A stretch of 64,000 bases of DNA, from contig JAPPAV010000044.1 of NCBI GenBank assembly GCA_026705345.1, positions 27,070 through 91,069 on the forward strand. Direction: 5' to 3'. This DNA is from Gammaproteobacteria bacterium (GTDB lineage: Bacteria; Pseudomonadota; Gammaproteobacteria; Pseudomonadales; Azotimanducaceae). This document shows positions 47,294 to 55,594 of the stretch, one piece after another; positions within the stretch are counted from its first letter, which is position 1; the number at the start of each line of letters is the position of its first letter. The notes under the pieces were generated by a model. That model searched no databases. It was given only the letters and a program-made list of their open reading frames with translations, and had not been told where the DNA came from. Both the position numbers and the translations under genes were made by a program.

Positions 47294-47435
47294 CAAGGGG
47301 ACGGGCTTGTCCCGTCCCGGCGCGCCCTGCGGGCGCGATCGAGAATGCTGCCGCATTCTCGTGTTCCCGGATCACCGCCGTGCGGATTCCGGCGGGCGAC
47401 CGCGCGCCCTTCGGGCGCGTTAGGGTCGCCCCTAC
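47294..47435. repeat. REP pair in the gap before the first EEVVVTG gene
   Basis: 47294-47318 (+) is an A copy with a degraded foot (GCAAGGGG). 47394-47435 (-) is a C copy: stem GGGCGACC / GGTCGCCC enclosing a second hairpin GCGCGCCC-TT-CGGGCGCG, then CCTAC. These are the last REP copies seen; none were found from here to the right edge. Confidence 0.88.
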
Positions 47436-47525
47436 GGGTTTTTCGTCAAGCGACTCGACGGGTTGCGGATATGTTCCCTGCGAAGGGGAAAAGAGTGCCC
47501 CGCGGAGTGCGGGCTGGGAACTCGG

Positions 47526-48353
47526 CTAGTCCGCTTCGGTCGGTGTAGGCTGAAGCACAACGGAGTCCTCCGGCCGAACACCGATCACCGTCGGCGCCTG
47601 GGTCGAGTCCCGGAGGAAGTCATCAAGCATCTTGTTTTCCACGAACGACAAGTCCCGTTCGAAGTAGCAGGATAGCTGCTTCAAGTGGCTGCCCGCAGGC
47701 CGGCGCATTGCGCACCTGACGCCTGTCGCCTGTTCCCCGTATTTTGATTCGTACTTCTCGACGACCTCCTCGAGGTACGGCACATACTTTTCCGGAACCC
47801 TACTCCACATGTCGTTGAAGTAGTTTTGGATTTCGGGGGCCGAGTTGCCGGCGGCGGCCACGCCCAACCAGCCAATCGCCGTCGAGTCGTTGCGTGGAAC
47901 TTCTCCAAGGCCCTGGAGATAGATGTAACCTACCCTCGCCTGGGCGTCTTTGAAGCCATGCTCGGCAGTCTTGAGGAGGAGAGGGAAAGCACGCTTGTAG
48001 TCGTTCTTGGAGTACAAGCTCCGACCTTGTGAGAGTTGACGATAGATCTCGCGCCGTTCCTCCAACGTGAGATCCGTGATCCTCTCACCCGTTACGACCA
48101 CCTCTTCGACGCGACCGTCCGACTCGATTCGTCTGACCGTGCCCGAAGTGGCGCTCGCCCCGGGACGGTCCGGCACACCCGGTGTTTCCGCGCCTGTCGC
48201 ACTCGAGCGATCGTCGTGGTTCTGCTTCGACGATAGGGAGTCGCCGGCCGCCGAAACCGCCAAGAACGCAAAGCTCCAAAGCACAGCCACAATCCAACCG
48301 GTTCTCCCATGCGAACCCCGCCAGACTCTGGTGCGTCTACGGATCCCTTGCAT
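47526..48353 (-). CDS. Small secreted Sel1-like protein with EEVVVTG motif (paralogue 1 of 3)
   Basis: A 275-residue protein with an N-terminal hydrophobic signal (WIVAVLWSFAFLAVSAAG). After an acidic linker comes VEEVVVTGERI, the motif normally seen at the start of TonB-dependent receptor plugs. Then there is a Sel1/TPR-like block LYSKNDYKRAFPLLLKTAEHGFKDAQARVGYIYLQGLG, GWLGVAAAGNSAPEIQNYFNDMWSRVPEKYVPYLE and a C-terminal Cys pair (VRCAMRRPAGSHLKQLSC). The same layout recurs at 50812-51567 and 60144-60830. Probably periplasmic. No function assigned. Confidence 0.8.
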   Translation of the reverse strand: MQGIRRRTRVWRGSHGRTGWIVAVLWSFAFLAVSAAGDSLSSKQNHDDRSSATGAETPGVPDRPGASATSGTVRRIESDGRVEEVVVTGERITDLTLEERREIYRQLSQGRSLYSKNDYKRAFPLLLKTAEHGFKDAQARVGYIYLQGLGEVPRNDSTAIGWLGVAAAGNSAPEIQNYFNDMWSRVPEKYVPYLEEVVEKYESKYGEQATGVRCAMRRPAGSHLKQLSCYFERDLSFVENKMLDDFLRDSTQAPTVIGVRPEDSVVLQPTPTEAD

Positions 48354-48465
48354 CCGGCGACTCCATGCAGACCATGCGGCTAGAGTCTACACCTTCCCAA
48401 TCGGGGAGTACGAATGTTGTGCCCGAGCCTGTGGCCCCGCAGATCGGGCGGGTCCGAGCGCGGAC

Positions 48466-50478
48466 CTAACCCGCCGTCGGCTTCGTGTGCTCCCGCACGA
48501 ATTCCAAGACTGCTTCGTAAAGACGCGCCTTGTCCTTGCCGTCGTGGAACGCGTCGGCTGGTCTCATCAAGCCCCGGAGAAACTCCGGCACACCTCTTTC
48601 GGGTATCGTCTTGCCCGTCTCGATGAGAGTCGTCACGGTCTTGCCCGCACTCTCAAGAGCACTCCGCATGGTGGTGGTGTGGGCCAAGGGCGCACGCTCG
48701 TCAACACCGCCGTGGGACAGGAACACCGGCACCTTGATCTGCGCTACGTGATGTACAGGCGATTGGGCGCGATGTTCCGCCGCATCCCGACCGATCCATC
48801 TCGCCAGGCTCTCCTCATCGCCGAAATGCCTAGGAGCGACACCGGGTCTTCCCCAGAGCAACGCCAGGTCGTAGATGCCGGCATGGCCAGCCGCGCAGCG
48901 GTAGAGATCGGGTTCCCGCGCGACGGCCGCCAGGGCCGCGAAAGCGCCGTAGTGAGTTCCCAGGATGCAGACACGGTTCGCATCGATGTTCTCCTGCTCG
49001 GCAACGCTGCGCGTGGCGTCGACGATGTCGTCGATGATCGCCGCGCCCCACTGCCGATACCCGGCACGCTCGAACTCGCGCCCGAAACCGCCGGAGCCCC
49101 GGTAGTTGACTCGCAACACGGCGAAACCGCGATTGGCGAAGAACTGCGCCACGGGATCGAAAGTCCAGCTATCGCGGATTCCGTGGGGACCGGCATGCGG
49201 CACCACCACCATGGGGACGGTAGGCGCCGGATTGTTCGGGACCGTCAGGTAGCTCAAGAGGTCCATCCCGTCCCGAGCCTTGAGGTTCACCGCCGAGGAT
49301 CCCGCCATCTGCGATGCGTTGATTCCACGCCGCAGTGCCATCAGCGGGCGGAGTTTATTCCCCCGTGGCTCCATTAGGTGCCAAGCGCCCGGGTTGCGGT
49401 CGCTGGACGCAAAGAGCACCAGACGCCTACCGTCTTTGGAAGCACTGACGATCTTTACCGCCTCGCCCTGGAAGGTGCGCGCGGTCTGTCGCAGCACGTC
49501 GATCTTCGGATCGCCGCTGTCGAGCACCGCGAACTTGGGACTCACCGCGTCGATTTTGAGGCCGATGATCGTCGTCCCCGCAGCGTTCCATTCGACCTCG
49601 CCGGTGTCAAACCGGTCGTCTTCGCGGATCAGTTCGAACTCACCGGATCGCGGGTCCATGGCATACAGCGCGATCCGGTCGCTCGCGTGGTTGCTGAGCA
49701 CGTAGAGCTTCCCGTCGTCGCCGAATCCGACCGGGTTCAACGTCACCGAGGGGTCCGGACCCAATGCCGCACTGATGTCGGTCCATTCGCTGTCGGGACT
49801 GGCACGATAGAACATCGTCCGCTTGCCGCCCTCGAGCCATCCTAGGGCGAATCGCGCGTTGCCTTCCCGATCCGGGAACAGGTTGCCGAAAGGTACCGGG
49901 CCACGTTGCCGCTTGCGCAGGCGGGCGTTGTCCGCCTTGGTGTAGACGTCCAGCAACATCAAGGCGGGATCCACGCGCCCCGGGTGCGGATAGAACGGCT
50001 GCTCGCCACGCTCGATCTGGACATTGCGCTCGTTGTAGTCGGCGCTGTCGACAATCGTTGCGCCAATCCGCGTCTCTCCGTCGCGGAAGAGTTGATACGG
50101 GCTGGTCCATCGTTTGCCGTCCGCGTTGGCCGCGAAGAAGCTGTGGGTCGGCCAGTCACGATCCGAACGTTTGGTCGCCAACCGGGTGGTGATCACGATC
50201 CGCTCGCTGTTCGCCCACCAGTAATTCGACACCGTCGCGTATTCGACATCCCGGGGTACGCGACCTACGGGTGCCAAGCTGTCGAAGTCCAGAACCTGTA
50301 CAGCCGTCTCGCTCCTTGCCGCCAAGTACCGGCCATCAGGCGATACCGTGACATCCGTCGTGGGTGGTGGCGAAAAGAAGTACTCGGTCGGGACCTCCTG
50401 GGCGCTGGCACCACAACTCGCCAACAGCCCAAGTATTCCCGACAGACAGACGGCTAGGGCCAATCGTTGCGTGATCAC
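48466..50478 (-). CDS. S9 prolyl-oligopeptidase-family lipoprotein lacking catalytic Ser and His
   Basis: A 670-residue protein from a GTG at 50478 (GGAGGAG upstream). The signal contains a lipobox (GLLASC). It has a beta-propeller region (TTDVTVSPDGRYLAARS and further blades) and then the S9 hydrolase domain: VVVPHAGPHG, FANRGFAVLRVNYRGSGGFGREFERAGYRQWGAAI. The nucleophile elbow reads LGTHYGAF near residue 508 where active enzymes have G-x-S-Y-G-G. The Asp motif LSHGGVDERAP is kept, but the final GHGF is replaced by ADAF. Probably inactive as a serine peptidase. The 322 codons open upstream of the GTG are shadow. Confidence 0.85.
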   Translation of the reverse strand: MITQRLALAVCLSGILGLLASCGASAQEVPTEYFFSPPPTTDVTVSPDGRYLAARSETAVQVLDFDSLAPVGRVPRDVEYATVSNYWWANSERIVITTRLATKRSDRDWPTHSFFAANADGKRWTSPYQLFRDGETRIGATIVDSADYNERNVQIERGEQPFYPHPGRVDPALMLLDVYTKADNARLRKRQRGPVPFGNLFPDREGNARFALGWLEGGKRTMFYRASPDSEWTDISAALGPDPSVTLNPVGFGDDGKLYVLSNHASDRIALYAMDPRSGEFELIREDDRFDTGEVEWNAAGTTIIGLKIDAVSPKFAVLDSGDPKIDVLRQTARTFQGEAVKIVSASKDGRRLVLFASSDRNPGAWHLMEPRGNKLRPLMALRRGINASQMAGSSAVNLKARDGMDLLSYLTVPNNPAPTVPMVVVPHAGPHGIRDSWTFDPVAQFFANRGFAVLRVNYRGSGGFGREFERAGYRQWGAAIIDDIVDATRSVAEQENIDANRVCILGTHYGAFAALAAVAREPDLYRCAAGHAGIYDLALLWGRPGVAPRHFGDEESLARWIGRDAAEHRAQSPVHHVAQIKVPVFLSHGGVDERAPLAHTTTMRSALESAGKTVTTLIETGKTIPERGVPEFLRGLMRPADAFHDGKDKARLYEAVLEFVREHTKPTAG

Positions 50479-50811
50479 AAGTCTCCTCCCTGGCGTCAGG
50501 TCGACACGCCGGCGGATCGTTGGTCTCACCAACACGCTCCCCCGGGCAATTGCGACTGGAGCGCCGATATGTGGTTCCATTCGGAGCGATAAGGCGAGGC
50601 ATTCCCCAATGCCATTGCCACTCTCCACGCTCCCGAGGGTCACACTAGACCAACCATTCGCGGCTGGCAAGGCTGCACGATCCATCGCAGATCCGACTGC
50701 TACACTTGCTCGCGGCATAAGGGTTTGACATAGGACGAAATGCGACGGACCACTGATCCCACGGCCGCAGCGAATACCAGGACGCCACCTGGTGGCGTAC
50801 GCGGGTAAACC
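50479..50811. other. Divergent intergenic region
   Basis: This is 333 bp between the S9 gene and the second EEVVVTG gene. A TTGACA is present on the plus strand at 50725-50730, but no good -10 box follows at 16-18 nt. No REP copy, RNA gene or coding frame was recognised. Confidence 0.5.
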
Positions 50812-51567
50812 GTGCCAAAGGCAAACCGTCCCCCTACACCACCGCATCTCCTGATGGCCGCGGCCCTGGCTACCACGTTGACCGCGCCGGCGGACAGCGC
50901 TCCCGACGCCAAGACGACCGCGCCACCGGAGGCGGACGCCCCGCCGATCGTCGCCAACGATACGCGGGAGCCGGAGGAAGTGATCGTCACGGGGAGTCCT
51001 CCGGATCCGGGGGTTCGCCCGACCTTCGAGTACATGCAGCAGACCTACGACGCAAGGGGCAAGGGCGGTTGCCTGTACCGGCGTGGCGATTACGAGGAGT
51101 CGTTCCCGTACTTGCTCGCCGCCGCCAAGCGCGGTTTCAAGATGGCCCAGGCTCGGGTCAGCTTCCTTTACGAGCGGGGGCTCGGCACCCCCCGGGATAC
51201 CGAAGCGGCGGTGGGGTGGCTCGCGGTTGCCGCCACCGGCACGACCCATCCGTCGATTCGCTACGCCTTCCGGGACGTCTGGCAGCGCATTCCCGCAGAG
51301 CATCTGCCCCACCTCGAGCGCGTCGCCGACGTGTACCGGTCGAAATACGGTTCGCGCCGACACCGGGTCAACTGCGACCTGTCCGCGACCGCCGGCACCC
51401 ACCTCAAGATGCTGACGTGTCGGTTCCAGGACGAAGGAACGCACGCCGACTACAGCTTCCTTGTCGATGCGCTTGCGGCCCCGGGGGCACCGGCACCGAC
51501 GGCCGCCGTCGCCCTCGACGCTATCCCGCTACCGAGGACGCCCCAGTCCGAGAGCAGGGGCTGCTAG
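50812..51567 (+). CDS. Small secreted Sel1-like protein with EEVIVTG motif (paralogue 2 of 3)
   Basis: A 251-residue protein starting GTG, signal HLLMAAALATTLTAPADS. After a Pro/Ala/Asp-rich linker: PEEVIVTGSPP, then CLYRRGDYEESFPYLLAAAKRGFKMAQARVSFLYERGLG, GWLAVAATGTTHPSIRYAFRDVWQRIP and the Cys-containing VNCDLSATAGTHLKMLTCRF. It is closely similar to the genes at 47.5 and 60.1 kb. It is convergent with the CRTAC1 gene; the two TAG stops share the palindrome CTAG at 51564-51567. Confidence 0.8.
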   Translation: MPKANRPPTPPHLLMAAALATTLTAPADSAPDAKTTAPPEADAPPIVANDTREPEEVIVTGSPPDPGVRPTFEYMQQTYDARGKGGCLYRRGDYEESFPYLLAAAKRGFKMAQARVSFLYERGLGTPRDTEAAVGWLAVAATGTTHPSIRYAFRDVWQRIPAEHLPHLERVADVYRSKYGSRRHRVNCDLSATAGTHLKMLTCRFQDEGTHADYSFLVDALAAPGAPAPTAAVALDAIPLPRTPQSESRGC

Positions 51568-53267
51568 CCGGAGGGATGCACCGGCGGGACTCCCGCCCCT
51601 TGCCGCAGTTCGATGATCTCACCGGCTGCGAAGTCGCCGAATGTCTCCTCTTCACCCGACGGCCAGCGGACGACGACGTTGCCGACTGCCGCTTCCCGTC
51701 CAAGGCCGAAGTGGACCCGCGGGTCGTTCGCCGAGAGGTAGCTGCCCTCCGGCTGCACGTTGCGATTGAGGCGTATCTCCCCCACCGTCGCCGACACGAT
51801 GGCGCCGTGGGCGTCGCGTCCTTCCCGCCCCACCACCTTGAAACGGATCCAATTACCCCGACCCGGCACCCGGTTCATTAGCAAGTACGCCGGCGCGTCC
51901 CGGTTGATCACCAGCAGATCGAGCCCGCCGTCGTCGTCCACGTCGCCCACGGCGAGTCCGCGACTTGTGTGAATGAGGGGCTCGACCGTGCCGCCGATGG
52001 GCGCCATATCCTCGAACCGCCCGCTGCCAACTCCACGGAACAGCACGTTCGGCTCCACGTAGATGTCGCCGACGCGCAACTCGCCCGGCGCGACCCGACC
52101 GTTGGCCTGGTAGAGATCCAGCCGACCGTCGTTGTCGAAGTCGGCCAGGACGACCCCGAAGCGGGTGTACTGGCGGCTGGTGACGCTCAGGCCCACCTCC
52201 ACGGTGGCGTCGGTGAACCATTCGCCGTCGTTCCTGAAGAAGGAGTCCGTCTGGCCCTCCAGATTCACGACCAGCAGGTCGTCGTCGCCGTCATCGTCCA
52301 CGTCCCCGGCGGCGACGCCCATGCCCGCCTTGGCGAGTCCGTTCTCGTCGACGCCACACCCCCACAACAACGCCTCTTCCTTGAACCGCAGATCTCCCTG
52401 GTTCAGCCACAGCTGGTTGACCATCATGTCGTTGGCCACGAAGACGTCCATGCGTCCGTCCCGGTTGAAGTCGGCACCAACGACGCCGAAGCCGTTGCCG
52501 AAGGCGTTGTTCAAGCCCGCCTCGACGGTGATGTCGGTAAACGTGCCATCGCCGTTGTTGCGCAGCAGCGTATCCACCGCCGGCGCGTCGTAGTTTCCCG
52601 GTGGGCAGTAGGTGAGCAGGCCGGCGATGTAGCAGTCGATTTCCGCAACCGGCGTCCAGTTGATGTAGTTGGCGACGTAGAGGTCGAGATCACCGTCGGC
52701 ATCGAGATCGAGGAATGCGCCGGAAGCCCCCCAAGCGGCGTCGCCGACGCCGGCTTCGTCGGTGACGTCCTCGAACCGACCGTTGCCGTCGTTCCGCAGC
52801 AGCACGTTCGGTCCCCAGTTGGTCACGTAGAGGTCCACGTCGCCATCGTTGTCGTAGTCGCCGGCGGTGACTCCCATCCCGTATCCCCGGTCGTCCGCGC
52901 CATGGCCCTCCGAAGCCGCCTTGAAGTGACCGCCCCCCTCGTTGAAGTAGAGCTGGTTGCCCGGCTGTTCGCTATCGTCGAACAGATCGCCGCTCTGCAC
53001 GATGTAGGCGTCCAGGTCTCCGTCTCCGTCCAAATCGGCGAGCGCCGCGCCGCTGCCTATGATCTGTGGCAGGAAGTGCCTTTCCGAGTGTCCGGAGCGA
53101 TGCTCGAAGTCGATGCCTCGCCGAGCCGCCTCCTCGGCGAACCACGGCGGTCCCGCATCGCTGCCTTTGTCCGTCTCCGAGCAACCGCCCAGCATAGCGA
53201 AGGCCCAAGCGGCTACCGTCACGCGTCCCGCCCCCGTTGCGGCAACGCGCATTCGCCGATCAGGCAT
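51564..53267 (-). CDS. CRTAC1-type lipoprotein (FG-GAP/VCBS repeats plus ASPIC/UnbV)
   Basis: A 567-residue protein with lipobox (AMLGGC). Many FG-GAP/VCBS blades have Ca-binding loops: LADLDGDGDLDAYIV, GDYDNDGDVDLYVTN, LDLDADGDLDLYVAN, ADFNRDGRMDVFVAN, GDVDDDGDDDLLVVN, ADFDNDGRLDLYQAN, GDVDDDGGLDLLVIN. The C-terminus is an ASPIC/UnbV domain (NWIRFKVVGREGRDAHGAIV ... VVVRWPSGEEETF). This should be a seven-bladed surface propeller. Its start overlaps the upstream TPR gene by 8 nt, so they are coupled. Confidence 0.93.
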   Translation of the reverse strand: MPDRRMRVAATGAGRVTVAAWAFAMLGGCSETDKGSDAGPPWFAEEAARRGIDFEHRSGHSERHFLPQIIGSGAALADLDGDGDLDAYIVQSGDLFDDSEQPGNQLYFNEGGGHFKAASEGHGADDRGYGMGVTAGDYDNDGDVDLYVTNWGPNVLLRNDGNGRFEDVTDEAGVGDAAWGASGAFLDLDADGDLDLYVANYINWTPVAEIDCYIAGLLTYCPPGNYDAPAVDTLLRNNGDGTFTDITVEAGLNNAFGNGFGVVGADFNRDGRMDVFVANDMMVNQLWLNQGDLRFKEEALLWGCGVDENGLAKAGMGVAAGDVDDDGDDDLLVVNLEGQTDSFFRNDGEWFTDATVEVGLSVTSRQYTRFGVVLADFDNDGRLDLYQANGRVAPGELRVGDIYVEPNVLFRGVGSGRFEDMAPIGGTVEPLIHTSRGLAVGDVDDDGGLDLLVINRDAPAYLLMNRVPGRGNWIRFKVVGREGRDAHGAIVSATVGEIRLNRNVQPEGSYLSANDPRVHFGLGREAAVGNVVVRWPSGEEETFGDFAAGEIIELRQGAGVPPVHPSG

Positions 53268-54690
53268 CCCGTGCCTCGATCACCGCCAGCTGTTGACGCG
53301 CCCGCGCCAGTTCGTCGGGATGTGTACCGATCCGTTCGGCCCAGGCGAAGGCATCGCGCGCCTCTTCGAATCGTCCCACCTCGGCCAGGCAAAGACCCAA
53401 CCCGATGTGGCCTTTCGCGATCGAGATGTCGACGTCCACCAGGCGCTGGAAGCGTTCGATGCACTGAGGCCACCGCTCCCGCGATCCTTCGACGGCACCG
53501 ACGGTATACAGCACCTCGATCTGGTTGTCGGTGCCGCCCTGCAGCGCGACGTCGTAGGAAGCCAGCGCATCGTCGTAGCGTTGCTCCTGCATGGCGATGC
53601 GAGCCAACTGCTCGTGAGCCCACGCATTGGTCGGATCGCCCTTGAGCGCCAGCTCGACGTGGTGCGTCAGCCGTTCATCGTCCCCAACGTCGCGATAGAC
53701 GTCGGCCAGCGCGAGGTGGAAACGAAACTGGTGGGGATGGACTTCGATTCCGCGCTTGAGAACCTCCACGGCTTTGTCGGTGTTGCCCGTGCTCTTGTAG
53801 GCCCAGGACAGATTGCTGATCAGGCCTTCGTCGTCCGGCTTCCATTCCTGCAGGGGCTTCATGACCTCGAGCGCTTTGTGCGGCAGGTTGGCCTTGATGA
53901 GATCCTGCCCCCGTATCAGTCGGCGTCCGAATCCGCCGACATATTCGGCCTTGCGAGCAACGCGGGGATCCGTCCATTGAATGACGTGCCCGACCCGCCC
54001 CCGCGCCATGGCGATCCGGGCATCGTCCGTCCGTCCCACGGCCCGGTACGCTTCGCCAAGCATCCGCTGTACATGGGGATGTGGAATCCGGTCAACGACC
54101 GGCTCCAGCACCGCGATGGCCTCTTCGAACCGTTCTTGGCGCAACAGCGACTGGGCGATCCCGGCCGAAGCAGGCGACTTTGGTTCGATTTCCCGGGCGC
54201 GCTCGTAGGCGGCCCTCGCCTCGTCGTAGCGCGCCTGTTCCAACAGCCACGCGCCACGCCAAAGCCACGCGGGCGCATAGTCGGCGTCGATGGCAAACGC
54301 TTCGTCGAGCGCTGTCAGCGCGTCATCGAAGTCTGCTTCCTTGCCATGCAGCAGGGCGCGAAAGTACGGCCAGTCGAACTCTTCGGGCGCAAGAGACTGG
54401 GCCTGCCGGTAGGTCGCGATGGCGGCCGTGTCGAAACCGTTGACGTCATAGGCCATGGCCAGTCGCCCGCGCAAATCGCCCGAGTCCGGTGCCGTCCGGA
54501 CACTGGAGACAAGATCGTCGATGAGGCCGAGGAGATCCTCATCCGCGCCTTCCATGGATGGAACCACGGGTTCGTTCGGGTCGTCTCTCGAACACGCCCC
54601 CAACAGCGCGACAAGCGCCAGTACAAATAGCAAGCCCGAGAGTGCCGCGCCGTCATGCCCTATGAACCTGGAACCGGGAATCCCGACCAT
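53260..54690 (-). CDS. TPR-repeat lipoprotein
   Basis: A 476-residue protein with lipobox (ALLGAC). TPR units follow: GDLRGRLAMAYDVNGFDTAAIATYRQAQSL, ALTALDEAFAIDADYAPAWLWRGAWLLEQARYDEARAAYERA, ALEVMKPLQEWKPDDEGLISNLSWAYKSTGNTDKAVEVLKRG, HVELALKGDPTNAWAHEQLARIAMQEQRYDDALASYDVAL. It overlaps the CRTAC1 gene. TPR and CRTAC1 proteins are commonly paired or fused in such genomes (compare 61026-64000). The ATG at 54690 is preferred over the upstream in-frame start. Confidence 0.9.
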   Translation of the reverse strand: MVGIPGSRFIGHDGAALSGLLFVLALVALLGACSRDDPNEPVVPSMEGADEDLLGLIDDLVSSVRTAPDSGDLRGRLAMAYDVNGFDTAAIATYRQAQSLAPEEFDWPYFRALLHGKEADFDDALTALDEAFAIDADYAPAWLWRGAWLLEQARYDEARAAYERAREIEPKSPASAGIAQSLLRQERFEEAIAVLEPVVDRIPHPHVQRMLGEAYRAVGRTDDARIAMARGRVGHVIQWTDPRVARKAEYVGGFGRRLIRGQDLIKANLPHKALEVMKPLQEWKPDDEGLISNLSWAYKSTGNTDKAVEVLKRGIEVHPHQFRFHLALADVYRDVGDDERLTHHVELALKGDPTNAWAHEQLARIAMQEQRYDDALASYDVALQGGTDNQIEVLYTVGAVEGSRERWPQCIERFQRLVDVDISIAKGHIGLGLCLAEVGRFEEARDAFAWAERIGTHPDELARARQQLAVIEARDA

Positions 54691-54710
54691 GATGGGTTGA
54701 GAAATGCGGG

Positions 54711-55460
54711 TTAGGGAGCAGGCCGGATCAGCTTGCACTTCCGTTGCTTGTCGCGGGCCAGCTCCATTCGTTCGCAGCGGATGCGCGCGGCGGTGAACGG
54801 GCGGTGTCCCGGCCCGATGATGCGAAATCGATTTCCAAATCGTGACGATGCCCGAGAAACCCTCACCTCGTCGCCGACCTTCAGGCCGCTCACCATGGCC
54901 TGCCCGCCCTCGAACAGCAGCTTGCCGTCGAGTACCACGAGTTGGCGGTCGCGAAGCAACCGCCGTACCTTGGTGACCTCCGCGGTGAAACGATCCGGAA
55001 TAGTCAGCACGGTCCTTTGCACCGATTTTTGTTCGACGGCGGGTGCAGCGCTCGCGCTTCCGACGGAGGCCGTTGGCTGCTCTTCGGCTGTCGCCGGGGC
55101 CGGCTGGATCGAGGTTGGCTCAACAACCGGTGGGGGCGGGACGGGACTGCGAACGACATCGGCAGGCGTTTCGGGCAACGCCGCCGAGACGGCATCGTCG
55201 GTTGGAGCGTCCGGGTCGGGGCTAGACGTTGCTTCGTCAGGGGACGCGAACCGCTCTGCGGCCACGCGAAAACACTCCTCTCGTCGTTCATCGTCGTCGA
55301 TGGCGGCGCACGCCAACACCATGAGGCAGGCGGCTTGTTGATTCGGTGGCAGCTCGTCGCAGTTCTTGCTTTCGGCACCGGCAACAGGGATTGACGGAAA
55401 ACCGAGTCCGCCGAGCCAGATCGCAACAACCGCCAACCTGTTGCCTGCACGCCAAGTCAT
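54711..55460 (-). CDS. Unrecognised secreted protein with Pro-rich linker
   Basis: A 249-residue protein with signal peptide (LAVVAIWLGGLGFPSIPVAGA). A Cys-rich N-terminal domain (NCDELPPNQQAACLMVLACAAIDDDERREECFRVAAERF) is joined by a long Pro/Ala/Thr linker to a C-terminal domain (IPDRFTAEVTKVRRLLRDRQLVVLDGKLLFEGGQAMVSGLKVGDEVRVSRA) that looks like a small beta-barrel. It ends 20 nt before the TPR gene. No family recognised. It may be part of the same operon. Confidence 0.7.
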   Translation of the reverse strand: MTWRAGNRLAVVAIWLGGLGFPSIPVAGAESKNCDELPPNQQAACLMVLACAAIDDDERREECFRVAAERFASPDEATSSPDPDAPTDDAVSAALPETPADVVRSPVPPPPVVEPTSIQPAPATAEEQPTASVGSASAAPAVEQKSVQRTVLTIPDRFTAEVTKVRRLLRDRQLVVLDGKLLFEGGQAMVSGLKVGDEVRVSRASSRFGNRFRIIGPGHRPFTAARIRCERMELARDKQRKCKLIRPAP

Positions 55461-55532
55461 GTGGAGGACTCTACGCGTTGCATCGGACAATCGCCACCGC
55501 GTATCAGGCGTTTCACCGCCGTAGAAAAGAGA

Positions 55533-55563
55533 AGCCCGGCGACGAGGTGATCGTCGCCGGGCT
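55533..55563 (-). terminator. Rho-independent terminator of the TonB-dependent receptor gene
   Basis: A perfect 13-bp inverted repeat AGCCCGGCGACGA / TCGTCGCCGGGCT with loop GGTGA. On the minus strand it lies about 30 nt after the receptor stop and is followed by CTTCTCTTTTC, an imperfect T-run. Confidence 0.8.
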
Positions 55564-55594
55564 AGGAAGGTCGCGCCCGGAAGGGTCTAGACGG

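Noticed and set aside
47246..47548. Small ORFs with GDGLVPSR in the gap before 47.5 kb
   Set aside because: Again translated REP sequence; no ribosome site or conserved domain.
50725..50747. Promoter for the EEVIVTG gene from TTGACA at 50725
   Set aside because: No acceptable -10 hexamer at the proper distance.
49506..51444. N-terminal extension of the S9 gene to 992 codons
   Set aside because: The part upstream of the GTG at 50478 is Arg/Gly-rich shadow sequence antisense to the EEVIVTG gene; the GTG has a strong Shine-Dalgarno and a signal peptide.
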